Shown here: in pieces, positions 27,314-40,273 of the stretch
Layout of the letters: every line of letters starts with the position of its first letter
Numbering within the stretch: the stretch's first letter is position 1
Source: Minwuiaceae bacterium
GTDB taxonomy: Bacteria > Pseudomonadota > Alphaproteobacteria > Minwuiales > Minwuiaceae
Assembly (NCBI GenBank): GCA_028278525.1
Contig: JANQEE010000028.1
Span: forward strand, 1 to 52,766
DNA length: 52,766 bases
Direction: 5' to 3'
Position numbers and translations under genes: made by a program
The notes under the pieces: model-generated
Seen by the model: the letters and a program-made list of their open reading frames with translations, nothing else
Told to the model about the DNA's origin: nothing
Database searches by the model: none

Positions 27314-28231
27314 TCAAACCCTCTCGATGATCCGCTCGCCGAACAGGCCTTGCGGCCGGAACAGCAGGAATATTGTTGCCAGGACGTACGGGAACCAGTT
27401 CTCGATGGCGCCGCCGAAATACGGCCCGATGAACACTTCGGCGAACTTCTCGCTGGCGCCGACGATCAGGCCGCCGACAATGGCGCCTTCGATCGAGTCG
27501 AACCCGCCGATGATCAGAACCGGCAGCGCCTTCAGGGCCAGCAAAGCCAAGCTGAACTGCACGCCGAGCTTGGCGCCCCACAGCATGCCCGCCACCAGGG
27601 CGATGATCCCGGCGACCGCCCATGTCACCGCCCAGATGTGCTGCAAAGGGATGCCGACCGACATGGCCGCCTGATGGTCGTCGGAAACGGCGCGGAGCGC
27701 TCGGCCGGTCCGGGTCTTGGAGAAGAACAAGGCCAGCGCGACGACCATGACGCCGGCGATCACCGCGGCCACCAGTTCGAACACGCTCAGGTAAAGGCCG
27801 GTCGCGTCGCCCAGCGCGTTCCACGGCACGTCCGGGATGCCGAGATCCAGGGCATGAACCTCGGTGCCCCAAAGCGTCTGCGCCAGGCCCTCGGTGAAAA
27901 AGTTCAGGCCGATCGTGGCCATGAACAGAATGATCAGCGGTTGGTTGACCAGCGGCCGCAGCACGACCCGCTCGACGGCGATCCCGTAGGCGATCATCAC
28001 GGCCAGCGATATCAGAACCGCCAGCCAGAAGTTGATGCCCATGTTCAGCAGGCTGACGAAGGTCAGCGCGGCGAACAGCACGAAGGCGCCCTGCCCGAAG
28101 TTGAAAATGCCCGACGCCTTGAAGATCAGCGCGAAGCCGAGCGCCACCAGCGAATACATGATGCCGGACAGCAGGCCGCTGAAGATGACCTCAACCGCGA
28201 ACAACGGGTCGGTAATAACTACGTCCAGCAT
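27314..28231 (-). CDS. livH: Branched-chain-type ABC importer permease LivH
   Basis: A 305-residue permease with about eight hydrophobic segments. LivH features are FSGLLSGIMYSLVALGFALI, FNFGQGAFVLFAA, TRTGRALRAVSDDHQAAMSV and LPVLIIGGFDSIEGAIVGGL. It is third in the operon, 47 bases downstream of livG. Confidence 0.95.
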   Translation of the reverse strand: MLDVVITDPLFAVEVIFSGLLSGIMYSLVALGFALIFKASGIFNFGQGAFVLFAALTFVSLLNMGINFWLAVLISLAVMIAYGIAVERVVLRPLVNQPLIILFMATIGLNFFTEGLAQTLWGTEVHALDLGIPDVPWNALGDATGLYLSVFELVAAVIAGVMVVALALFFSKTRTGRALRAVSDDHQAAMSVGIPLQHIWAVTWAVAGIIALVAGMLWGAKLGVQFSLALLALKALPVLIIGGFDSIEGAIVGGLIVGASEKFAEVFIGPYFGGAIENWFPYVLATIFLLFRPQGLFGERIIERV

Positions 28232-28278
28232 CTAAACCGGTTCTCCGTCTTGTCTGTTCCGCTTTTATCCACGCAGGC

Positions 28279-29067
28279 TCAATGGCTGACCCCAAGATAG
28301 GCGTCGATCACCGCCTGATTGCTGCGCACCTCGTCCGGCGTGCCTTCGGCGATCTTGCGCCCGTAATCCAGCACGGCGACGTTGTCGGACAGGTCCATCA
28401 CGACGCCCATGTCGTGTTCGATCAGGCAGATCGTCGTGCCGAACTCGTCGTTGGTGTCGAGGATGAACCGGCACATGTCTTCTTTTTCTTCCAGGTTCAT
28501 GCCGGCCATCGGTTCGTCCAGCAGCAGCAGCTCGGGCTCAGCCGCCAGGGCGCGGCCCAGCTCGACACGCTTCTGCAGACCGTAGGGCAGGCGGCCGACC
28601 GGCGTCTTGCGAATGGCCTCGATCTCCAGGAAGTCGATCACCTTCTCGACCGCCTCGCGATGCTCCGCTTCCTCCTTCTTGGCCGGCCCCCACCAGATCG
28701 CCTGGGCGACCAGGCCGGACCGCATTTTCAGGTTGCGGCCGGTCATGATGTTGTCCAGCGTCGTCATTCCCCGGAACAGCGCGACGTTCTGGAAGGTTCG
28801 GGCGATGCCCTGCGAGGCGGATTCGTGCGCCTTCATCTGCTTGCGGGTCTCGCCCTTGAACGTGATCTGGCCCTGCTGCGGGTGATACACCCCGTTCAAC
28901 ACGTTCAGCAGCGACGTTTTGCCGGCGCCGTTCGGGCCGATGATCGCGAAGATCTCGCCCTTGCGGATCGACAGGCTGACATCGGTCAGCGCTTTGACCG
29001 CGCCGAAAGACAGGCTGATGTTCTCGACGCTAAGCAGGGTCTCGCCGATTACGCGTTGTTCGGTCAT
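28279..29067 (-). CDS. livG: Branched-chain-type ABC importer ATPase LivG
   Basis: A 262-residue ATPase. Walker A is GPNGAGKTS, the LivG segment is GIARTFQNVALFRGMTTLDN, the signature region YGLQKRVELGRALA lacks the first Gly of LSGGQ as in many LivG proteins, and Walker B is LLLLDEPMAGMN. IEHDMGVVMDLSDNVAVLDYG holds the switch His. It starts six bases after the acyl-CoA synthetase stop. Confidence 0.95.
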   Translation of the reverse strand: MTEQRVIGETLLSVENISLSFGAVKALTDVSLSIRKGEIFAIIGPNGAGKTSLLNVLNGVYHPQQGQITFKGETRKQMKAHESASQGIARTFQNVALFRGMTTLDNIMTGRNLKMRSGLVAQAIWWGPAKKEEAEHREAVEKVIDFLEIEAIRKTPVGRLPYGLQKRVELGRALAAEPELLLLDEPMAGMNLEEKEDMCRFILDTNDEFGTTICLIEHDMGVVMDLSDNVAVLDYGRKIAEGTPDEVRSNQAVIDAYLGVSH

Positions 29068-29073
29068 GGTCGC

Positions 29074-31056
29074 TTATGCCGCCTCGCTTACCGGTGCGGC
29101 GGCGCCCGCCGCCGGCGCGAACGTTTTCGCCGATCGAATGGCGAGGTCCGCCTTCATCACGCCGGTGCGGCCGTCTTCGAACGTCACCTGGGTTTCGATC
29201 GCGGCGCGGTCCGCATCCGAATACAGCGCATCGATCAGCGGCTTGTAGCGGTCGGCAATGATCCGCCGGCGCACCTTGCGGGTCCGGGTCAGTTCGCCGT
29301 CGTCCGCATCCAGTTCCTTGTGCAGCAGCAGGAACCGCCGGATCTGGGAGCCGGACAGCGCCGAGTCCTTGGCCAGCGTTTGATTGACCTGCTCGATACA
29401 GTCTTTGATCAGGTCAAAGACTTCGTCGCGCGAACTGATATCGGCGTAGTTGGTATAGGAGATGCCCTGCCGCTCCGCCCAATTGCCGACGGCTTCCAGG
29501 TCGATGGAAATGAAACACGACACCTGGTCGCGCCCGTCGCCATGCGCCACCGCTTCCTTGATGTAGCTGAAGAACTTCAGCTTGTTCTCGATATATTGCG
29601 GCGCGAACAGGGTGCCGTCCTGCAATTGCCCGACATCCTTCGCCCGGTCGATGATCTTGAGATGCCCGCCGTCGTCGAAGAACCCGGCGTCGCCGGTATG
29701 CACCCAGCCTTCTTTGTCCAGGGTCTCCTCGGTCGCCTCGGCGTTCTTGAAATAGCCGACGAACGTGCCCGGGCTCTTGTAAAGCACTTCGCCGTCGTCG
29801 GTGATGCGGACCTCCACGCCCGGGCAGGGCGGGCCGACGGTATCGACCTTTACGTCGCCGTCGCGCTGCATGCAGACATAGGCCGAAGACTCGGTCTGTC
29901 CGTAAAGCTGCTTCAGGTTCACGCCGATCGACCGGTAGAACTTGAACACCTCGTCGCCAAGCGGCGCGCCGCCGGTATAGGCCAGGCGCATGCGGCTCAG
30001 GCCCAGATTGTTCTTCAATGGCCCATAGACCATGAAATTGCCGAGCGCGTAATACAGCCGGTCGACGACCGGAACGGAACGCCCTTCCAGCACGTCGATG
30101 CCGCAGCGGTCGGCGACGCCGATGAAATAGTCGAACAGTTTCCGCTTGATCCAACTGGCGTCGGCCATGCGGATCTGAATTTGCGTCAGGAAGTTCTCGA
30201 AGATGGCCGGCGGCGCGATAAACGATGTCGGGCCGATATCCCGAAGGTCGGTCATCACGGTGTCCGAACTCTCCGGGCAATTCACCGCGTAACCGGTGAC
30301 ATGCTGCTGCGCCACGGAAAAGAAATGATCGCCGACCCAGGCCAGCGGCAGATAGGCCAGGGTCTCTTCCTTCTCGGTCAGGTGTTCCATATCGACGGCA
30401 AGTTGCGCCGACTCGATCAGGTTGTTCGCCGTCAGCATCACGCCTTTGGGATTGCCGGTCGTGCCCGACGTGTAGGCGATGATCGCAATATCGCTGCCTT
30501 TGGCCTGCGCCACTTCCGCCTCGAAGAAGCCGGGGTTCTCCTTGTCGTAGGCGCGGCCCCGCTTCTGTACATCCTCCAGCGAATGCAGGAACGGATCGGT
30601 GTAGTGGCGCATTCCGCGCAGGTCTTTGTAGACGACGGATTCCAGGGCCGTCACGCGATCCTTGACGGAGACCACCTTGTCGACCTGTTCCTGGTCCTCG
30701 CAGATCGCGAATTTGACCTCCGCATGGTCCAGCACGTACTGCATTTCCTCGGCGACGGAATCCGCATAGAGCGGCACGGCGATGCCGCCGAGGCTCTCGA
30801 TCGCGTCGAATGACCAGTAGAGTTGCGGCCGGTTGGCGCCGATGATCGCGACCTTGTCGCCGCGGCGCACGCCCAGATCGGCCAGGCCGCAGGCAAACGC
30901 GCGGATCTCGTCGGCGACCTCCGCCCACGTCCAGGATTGCCAGATGCCGAAGTCCTTCTCGCGGAACGCCGTCCGACCGCCGCGTTCCCGCGCATTGCGC
31001 AGCAGCAGCTTGGGCAGCGTATCGTGCTGTTTCAGGGACGCTTCAACATCGGACAT
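29074..31056 (-). CDS. Long-chain-type acyl-CoA synthetase (AMP-forming)
   Basis: A 660-residue ligase that joins a carboxylic acid to CoA through an acyl-adenylate. The P-loop is YTSGTTGNPKGVM (about 195), with LPLAWVGDHFF, YGQTESSAY and the hinge GWVHTGDAGFFDDGGHLKIIDRAKD (each shortened), and LTRTRKVRRR near the C-terminus. The length and C-terminal form fit the long-chain FadD15-like group rather than the short acetate type. It is the first gene of the operon with livGHMKF, so it probably activates the imported acid. It is divergent from acnA. Confidence 0.92.
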   Translation of the reverse strand: MSDVEASLKQHDTLPKLLLRNARERGGRTAFREKDFGIWQSWTWAEVADEIRAFACGLADLGVRRGDKVAIIGANRPQLYWSFDAIESLGGIAVPLYADSVAEEMQYVLDHAEVKFAICEDQEQVDKVVSVKDRVTALESVVYKDLRGMRHYTDPFLHSLEDVQKRGRAYDKENPGFFEAEVAQAKGSDIAIIAYTSGTTGNPKGVMLTANNLIESAQLAVDMEHLTEKEETLAYLPLAWVGDHFFSVAQQHVTGYAVNCPESSDTVMTDLRDIGPTSFIAPPAIFENFLTQIQIRMADASWIKRKLFDYFIGVADRCGIDVLEGRSVPVVDRLYYALGNFMVYGPLKNNLGLSRMRLAYTGGAPLGDEVFKFYRSIGVNLKQLYGQTESSAYVCMQRDGDVKVDTVGPPCPGVEVRITDDGEVLYKSPGTFVGYFKNAEATEETLDKEGWVHTGDAGFFDDGGHLKIIDRAKDVGQLQDGTLFAPQYIENKLKFFSYIKEAVAHGDGRDQVSCFISIDLEAVGNWAERQGISYTNYADISSRDEVFDLIKDCIEQVNQTLAKDSALSGSQIRRFLLLHKELDADDGELTRTRKVRRRIIADRYKPLIDALYSDADRAAIETQVTFEDGRTGVMKADLAIRSAKTFAPAAGAAAPVSEAA

Positions 31057-31465
31057 CAGCCTACTCTATCGCTACCAGAGCCCAAAATCGGTCCAAGCAG
31101 CGCCGGGAGTCGGTTCGTATCCGAAACACACTTATCGGGCTGATGGTCACTGTACAAAAATGCACAGCGACAACCCGAAACACCTCCCAACCGGCCCTCT
31201 CCCGCTCTTGTAGCCGAACGAGTTTTCGACCGTCGCCGCCCGAAAGCAGGACTGCGTATGTAGTCTATGAAACTAAAATTGGTCAAGCGATTAAGCGGTC
31301 ACTATTCGTTGTTGCAAAGATTTCGTCCATGTGCCCGGTATGGTTAAACACCCTTGTAACACGCGGTTATTTGCGGCAGAACTGGCGTGAAGTCTTCGCG
31401 GCACGTCCGACGCGAAGAACGAAAACTCGACCCCGCGAAGACCGCCCGTACAGCAGGAGAACGCC
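31057..31465. other. Intergenic region between acyl-CoA synthetase gene and acnA
   Basis: These 409 bases separate two divergent genes and should hold both promoters. I see no convincing gene. A hairpin TCTTCGCG (31393-31400)/CGCGAAGA (31411-31418) lies 48 bases before the acnA start, and CGCGAAGA recurs at 31434-31441 as a direct repeat just before the ribosome-binding site. Confidence 0.6.
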
Positions 31466-34159
<2,694 letters not shown>

Positions 34160-37100
34160 GCGCCATTAGGCCCAGGCTGGCGGCAAGCAGCAGAACCAGA
34201 AAACCGGGCTCCGGCACGTCGTTGGAGCCGCCGCCGGGCGGCTCCTTGTCCGGCAGGCCGGTCGCCAGCGCGGTCAGGCGGAGCGCCTGCCGGCCGGTCT
34301 CGAACAGATTGACCACGGTGAGGTCGAACAGCGGGTCGCCGTCGACCGTGGGCACGTCGAACAGGTCGAAGGCGCCGGTGATCGTCTCGGCCGTCAGGAT
34401 GTCGAAGGTCTGGTCGAGCAGCGGCGAGAAGTCGTCCAGCAGCAGCACCTGCAGGGTGCCGCCGGACAGATTGGCGTCGCCGCCGACCACCAGCCGGTCG
34501 TAGTCGAGCCCGGCGATCAGGCCGCCGATCTCGATCTCCAGCACGGCCGGGGCGAAGTGATTGTAGTCGCCGGCGACCTCCATGATGCCAGGCGAATTAC
34601 CGGGGCCGATCAGTCCGCCCTTCGCGTTGAAGCGCTGGGCGTTGATCGTCCCCGAACCGCCGAACCGCCCGCCGTCGACATCGAGGTCGGTGGTTGTCAG
34701 GCTGCCGTCGATGCGGTTCCTCGATCCGGCGTTGGTCTCGAACTGGCCGTTGACGACCAGCTCGCTGGTGTCGAGCACGCGCAATATGCCGTCGTTGACG
34801 AAATCGGCGGCCGTGCGGAAAGTCTTGTCGTCGCGCAGCGTGAACGAACCGCCATTGGCGAAGTCCCGCCCGTTGAGATCGCTGGAAAGCGGCAGCACCG
34901 AAAGCGTGCCGCCGCGGGTGAGCGTGATCGAGCCGAGGTTGGTGTCGATCCGCGCCGTGCCGTCGCCGAACTGGATGGCGCCGCCGTCGGCAATCCATTG
35001 GCCGCGCAGAACGTCGCCCAATCCGAGTTCGCTGCTGAGCGAGACGACGTCGCCGGTCAGTTCCAGCCGGCTGCCGCGCCCCACCTCGACCGTGCCCTTG
35101 TTGTCGAAGGTGCCGGCAAAAGCTCGCGTTGCGCCTTGCTCGGCCAGGCGGAAGGTGCCGGCCAGTTCATTGGTGATCTTCTGCGCGGTGGACTCCGCCA
35201 ACAGCTGGCCACGCAGGTTGTAGGTGCCGCTGTTGGTCAGATGCGCGCGCTCGGTCATGAACAGGTTGGCGTCGGCATTGTGCTCGACAGTACCGGTGTT
35301 CTCGAAATTAGTCCGCATCGCCTTGGCGGCGCCATCCGTGATGGTGAACATCCCGCCGTCATTGAGAAATTCACCGAAACCGCCCGATCGCCATTCGGCG
35401 TTGCCCTGGTTTACCAGAATCGCACCGGCAACCGAGAAACCACCGGCCTGACTGTCGAAAACGGCCTTGCCGGGACCGGTGAGGTTGGTGGTGAACCGGT
35501 CGCGCGATTCCAAAGTGCCACCGTCGCGCACAAAGAAGATGCCTTCTCCGGAGACGGTGTAGTCGCCTCCGAACCGATGCGTTCCGTTGGTGAGACTGAG
35601 GGTCGCGCCCGCGGCGACGTTGTATTGACCCGTTCCGCTGCTGTTGCCGCCGCCGGCGAAAACGAGATCGCCTGCATCGACCTGAACCCTGCCGGATAAG
35701 AGATTGAACGGCGCGGTCACAGTGCCGCTACCACGGAATGTGCCGCCGCGGTTGTCGAAGGCATTCAAGCTGCCATCGGCGCCGGTCAGATTTCGGCCGT
35801 TAAGATCGTAGACGCCGCCGCTGTCGTTCAGGATGGTGCCGCCGTCGAGCCGTAGATCGGATAGCTGCCGAACGACGCCGCCGACCGAGTTGCGCAGGAC
35901 CCCGTCGGCAATTTGCGGACCGATCCCCCTTACGGTGAGCAAGCCGTGATTTCGCAAACCGTTGTCGCTGCCGGTCTCGGTGACCGCGCCGCCGGTCAAC
36001 TGGGCGCTGCCCGCTAATTCCAAATCTCCCTCGTTGACGAAAGTCCCTCCCGTTGCAGTCAGTTGCCCGAAGACGACGGTCCTTCCCCCTTCATCCATCC
36101 GGTTTGTCACACGACCGCCGTCTATTCGGATCTCGGAGCCGGCGGTTGCGTTCACCAGGCCCTTGCCCCGGAGGGTCTGATCGCCGTCGAAGACGTGCGT
36201 CCCGGACATGACCATGTCGGCCTCTTCGCCGACGTCGAACGTTCCGGCGCCGCGATGGTCGCCGCCCCTTCGCAGGAATAGCCGCGCGCCCGGATCGACG
36301 ACCACACTCCCGCCATTCAGGTTGTCGAAGGGCAACTCGAGGTCCGCGCGGCCGTTGGCCACGACCAGACTGCCGCCATCGTTCCGAAACCGGCCGTCCG
36401 TGCCGGTGGCCACCCGGGAGCCATTGAACATCTGGTATTGGCCGCCGGTCCGGTTGACCAGGATACCGCCCTCGATATTGAGCGCGGTGTCAGGCCGGTG
36501 CAACACGCTGCCGCTGTTCTGCAAAACGCCGCGCAACTCCCGCCGGGCCCCGTCCGGCGAGATGAACAGGGTCGAGCCGCCGGGGTTGACGAAGATCCCG
36601 GTGGCCGAGTCGGGGTCGGTCGCCGCACCATCGATGATGCCGGATTTAAAGGTGGCATTGCCGCCGTTGCGCACAACGCCGTTGGCGAGGACGGTCCCGC
36701 CGTCGATAACGGTCCCGGCGACGCCGGAAGCGTCAAGTGCGATGGACGTGCCGGCGACGGCCGTCAACCGCCCGCCCTTCAGGTTGACGTCGTCGCCGGT
36801 CAGGGTCAGCCCGCCGTTCGGTGTGAGATCGCTATTTAAGGTTAGGTTCTGGATGCTGGAATTCTGGGCCAGCGTGACCGGCGCATTTACGGTCAGCGAG
36901 CCGGCGGCGTTCAGCGACTTAAGGTCGACGGCGCGATCGCTGATCACCACGTCGGCGCCGGCGATGATCGCCGACGTACGGGCGATATCGCCGGGCGAGG
37001 TACCGGCCGGACCGCCGCTGGCGCGGTTCCAGTTGGACAGGCCGCCGGCGCATGTCCCGTGCCAGTCGGTCGTGCCGCAGGCGCCGCCCCATCTGAACCC

Positions 37101-37895
37101 GAAGTCGATCACATAGGTACCGGCGTCGAAGCCGCTCTCGCCCAGAATGTTGGAATGATTGCCGGCACCCTGACGCGCCGTGCCCAAAATCGCATTGCCG
37201 AGATGATTGTTAAAGGCGCCGAATTGGTCGCGGAATACCTGTCCGTCGAGGATCAGTCGGACGTCGCGCCAATGACTGGTGTCGGGCCCGCCGGCGTAAT
37301 CGAAGTGAATTAGGAACTGGTCCCCCGTGTCGGCGACGGAGACGCGCGTCCTGGTCAGTTCCGATTTGAACCTGGACTGATTGGGATCGTCGTCAGGGCC
37401 GGGAATGGGTGGCACATCGTTGCGGAGGCCGAAACTGATCGTCGCGCTGCCGACGTCCGGAATGAATGACGTGACCCCGAAAAATTTGCGCTGCCAGACC
37501 GAGGGATCGGAGGCATTCGAGGTGGTGCCGATCGTCGTGAGCGTCGCAGCTTGGGCAACATCGATGCCGGCAACGCCGAAGGCCAGCATCACGGCCAACC
37601 CGACAAAGCGCCTGCGCGCAGTTCGAATGACTTTTGTCCGCGTCGCGCGGCGCGACCTTTCAATCATGGCTTCGGCCTCCCTTTCGTTTTTACGTCTGCT
37701 TTTTGTTCTTCCCCCGGAGGCCCCCAGCTTTCGATACTCTCCAGCAAACACTAGTAAAAATAGATTCTTCAGAACGCAATACTCGGACCTACAGAACGAG
37801 AAAATCCGAATATTGGCCCGCAACAGGGCGGTCGATTAGGCGACAAAAACGCCGCGATGCGGAGATGAACTATGGAAGAGGGAAGGTCGACGCAC

Positions 37896-37913
37896 ACCCT
37901 ACATTTATAGGGT
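37896..37913. promoter_or_regulatory. Candidate LuxR-type binding site
   Basis: ACCCTACATTTATAGGGT is a perfect 6-6-6 inverted repeat (arms ACCCTA/TAGGGT) in the 289-base gap between the luxR-type gene and the PEP-CTERM gene, about 230 bases before the latter's ATG. No T-run follows on either strand, so an operator is more likely than a terminator. Confidence 0.4.
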
Positions 37914-37956
37914 CCGCCAGAACTAACGGATCGGCGTCGAATACGGCCCCGATGCT

Positions 37957-39090
37957 CTAGAACGAACGGCGATAGTGTCGGAGCAGTCGGATAAGGTCGG
38001 TTTGTCGGTTCACCGAGAGCTTGGCCATCAGCCCGTAGACTTGGCCACGCACCGTCGAAATGGCGACGCCGCGCTGATCGGCCACCTCGCGGAGGCTCAG
38101 TCCGTTGTCCAGCGCACAGGCGATTTCGGTTTCGGCGACCGTCAAGTGATAGCTCTGCCGCACCAGGTCGGCATCCAGCCGGACGAAAGAATCGGGATCT
38201 CGGATGAAGATGATCGCAGCAGGCTGCAGCATTTGAGCCGCGGCGGCGGCTCGCGCGGGTAACGGACGCACGGCGACGAGATAGGGCCGCTTGCCGCTGG
38301 GCCGATGCGCCGCGAAATTACGAGCGTCCAGGTCGACCGCATCACCCTCCGCCATCGTCAGGTTGTTCAGAGCGGAATCGAGCCGGCCGCCGCCGTTCCC
38401 ATTCGGAATGTAGAGCCTGCCGTGCGCGACGGTAACGCCATCCGCCATTGAGAAGATTTCGGCCGCGGCGCGATTGGCGTGCAGCACGACCCCGGCACGG
38501 TCGACGATGATCGCGGCCTCGCCCAGGCCTTCCAGCGTGTCGAGCAGAGACTCGTTTTGCAGGCGGGCCTCCTGCAGCCTGAATTTCAGATCCAGGGCCT
38601 GCCGCATATGCGGCAAAAGGCGGCGAACCAACGAGATCTCGATTTCGCCCACATGGCCCTGCGTGAACGACCGTTGCGCCGCGAACACGCCGGCATGGTT
38701 TTGATTGCTCAAAACATGCCCGGCGACGAAGTAGCGAAGCCCCTGCGGCGCCAGGCAATCGCGATAGAACTCGTCCGCGTCCATCTGGGACTCAGTGAGA
38801 ATGAGATGGTCGTAGGACACGCCCCGCGCCGAGAGATCGTCCGCGCGAATGACACGGGGCGAAATCGCGCCGTAATAGTCGAGATACTCCGCGGAATCGA
38901 CCTGCTCCAGCCGGTCGCCCAGCTCGATCATGATCGGCCGGCCGATTTTCTTGTCGATGATTTCGAAGCTGACGCCGACCGCGCCGAGAAGGTCGGCCAT
39001 GGCGTCCAAAGCCGGCGCCCAACCCCCTTCGTCCAGCGACGCCGCGTAGATCTTATCCACGACATCCAGTAGGTCGGCTTCTACCGCCAT
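37957..39090 (-). CDS. LuxR-family transcriptional regulator with PAS-like sensor region
   Basis: A 377-residue regulator. The C-terminal HTH (about 315-370) is clear: LTVAETEIACALDNGLSLRE, VADQRGVAISTVRGQVYGLM, AKLSVNRQTDLIRLL. A middle segment (about 185-225, AAIIVDRAGVVLHANRAAAE) looks like a PAS core. The N-terminus (DKIYAASLDEGGWAPALDAM) is the pattern of a LuxR subgroup without an autoinducer domain. It lies upstream of, and on the same strand as, the PEP-CTERM gene, which is its most likely target. Confidence 0.88.
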   Translation of the reverse strand: MAVEADLLDVVDKIYAASLDEGGWAPALDAMADLLGAVGVSFEIIDKKIGRPIMIELGDRLEQVDSAEYLDYYGAISPRVIRADDLSARGVSYDHLILTESQMDADEFYRDCLAPQGLRYFVAGHVLSNQNHAGVFAAQRSFTQGHVGEIEISLVRRLLPHMRQALDLKFRLQEARLQNESLLDTLEGLGEAAIIVDRAGVVLHANRAAAEIFSMADGVTVAHGRLYIPNGNGGGRLDSALNNLTMAEGDAVDLDARNFAAHRPSGKRPYLVAVRPLPARAAAAAQMLQPAAIIFIRDPDSFVRLDADLVRQSYHLTVAETEIACALDNGLSLREVADQRGVAISTVRGQVYGLMAKLSVNRQTDLIRLLRHYRRSF

Positions 39091-39241
39091 TATCTGTCCT
39101 CAACCCAACCGCGACAGATCCTGCACCGCCCCCGTGAACAAAACTGTAATCAATTGAACGCGTTGCGACAAACCCGCCGCTCCGTTCTCTACCCCTGCGG
39201 CGACGCAAAAACCTGGGATAAACATCGCTCTACACAAGGAA

Positions 39242-39268
39242 CGGCCCCGGAGACAACAGCCGGGGCCG
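39242..39268 (-). terminator. Intrinsic terminator-like hairpin after the secreted hypothetical protein
   Basis: CGGCCCCGG (39242-39250) pairs perfectly with CCGGGGCCG (39260-39268) around a nine-base loop, 30 bases beyond the stop of the 39299-40108 gene. The following minus-strand bases TTCCTTGTG are only weakly T-rich. Confidence 0.6.
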
Positions 39269-39298
39269 CCTTGATCACAGTTTCGTGATTCCAGCGCG

Positions 39299-40108
39299 TC
39301 AGCTCTGTGGACTGACCGATGACCAGTATTTCTTGTTCAGGGTCCAGATGTTCTTGTCGTGGGCCTGCTGCAGGCAGGCGCGCATACCGACCTTCGGGTT
39401 CTCCTCCGCGGATTTCAGGCACCGGTCGTAGCTTTGCCGGGCATAGCGCCGGCCGGTTTCGGCCACCGCCGCCGGCACGGTGCCGGCAACCTTGCCCCAA
39501 AGCGCCTTGCGGGTTTCCGGATCGGTGCGGCTGTAGGCGCCCTTGGCCGGCAACGCGTTGATCAGATAACTGAGGTACCGTGCGCCCTGCGCCGTCTTGC
39601 CGCCGCGGTCGACGATTTCCTCGCCGATCTCCCGGTTCGGGCCGAGCGCCCGGGCGATCTCGTCAGGCTCGTGCGGCCAGCGGTCGTCTTTCGCCTCGAC
39701 CGGCAGCAAGGCGACGCGGCGGCCGACCGAGATGCCCGCCTTCTCCACGCCGAGTTGCTTCACCAGCGCTTCGGGCACGGCGATGCGGACCGCGGCGAAA
39801 CCGCGTTGGCTCAAAAAGTTCGCCCGTTTCGAAATCGGCAGCTTGATCTCGCGGCCGTCGACCCCGGTCGCGACCAGCGTCAGATCCGCGCCGGCGGCGG
39901 CCGTGTATTGGGTGCGGTGGGTCGGGCTCGGCCGGCCCGGCTCCATGCAGAACGCGGTGAATTCGGCATAGCACTCGCCGTCCTCGCAGACGAGCGGTTT
40001 GGCGCCGTCGGTGCTGATCACCGCCAGGATCTGCGGCGCGGCGCTGGCCGAATCGAACGGCAGAAGCGCGAGAAACGCGGCGGTAGCGACAATGGTACGG
40101 ACATGCAT
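39299..40108 (-). CDS. Secreted protein of unknown function
   Basis: A 269-residue protein. The ATG at 40106-40108 has GGAGG before it and gives a signal peptide (MHVRTIVATAAFLALL...ASA-A). The mature N-terminus has four Cys in a short span (LVCEDGECYAEFTAFCMEPG has three), with further Cys near the C-terminus (DRCLKSAEE, MRACLQQAHD), suggesting disulfides in the periplasm. The C-terminal half is helical. The frame is open 44 codons further upstream but without a signal-peptide-like start. I do not recognise the family. It stands alone, with a hairpin terminator behind it. Confidence 0.75.
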   Translation of the reverse strand: MHVRTIVATAAFLALLPFDSASAAPQILAVISTDGAKPLVCEDGECYAEFTAFCMEPGRPSPTHRTQYTAAAGADLTLVATGVDGREIKLPISKRANFLSQRGFAAVRIAVPEALVKQLGVEKAGISVGRRVALLPVEAKDDRWPHEPDEIARALGPNREIGEEIVDRGGKTAQGARYLSYLINALPAKGAYSRTDPETRKALWGKVAGTVPAAVAETGRRYARQSYDRCLKSAEENPKVGMRACLQQAHDKNIWTLNKKYWSSVSPQS

Positions 40109-40273
40109 GTGATGGCCTCCATGGCGAAAAGGCCGTCTGCCGCCCGTCCGCGGACACGCGGCCGGCCTGAACGAGGCCCCGCGCGTCGCGCGGGACGCCG
40201 AATCGCAACCATGATCGCTGTTAAACCTTCGGGCGGTCAACCGCCGCGCACGAAGCGTTGATCGGGAAGGCCG

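Noticed and set aside
26861..28300. Long plus-strand frame opposite livH/livM
   Set aside because: Strongly Asp/Arg/Gln/His-rich, an antisense shadow of two membrane-protein genes.
28282..30813. 843-codon plus-strand frame opposite livG and the acyl-CoA synthetase gene
   Set aside because: No family pattern and no ribosome-binding site; the two minus-strand genes have full motif sets.
31057..31465. Small genes or a tRNA in the acnA upstream region
   Set aside because: Short frames lack ribosome-binding sites, and no cloverleaf or TTCGANTC-type T-arm could be found.
37668..37823. N-terminal extension of the PEP-CTERM protein to 37823
   Set aside because: The extra 52 residues precede a proper signal peptide, and the internal ATG has a strong ribosome-binding site.
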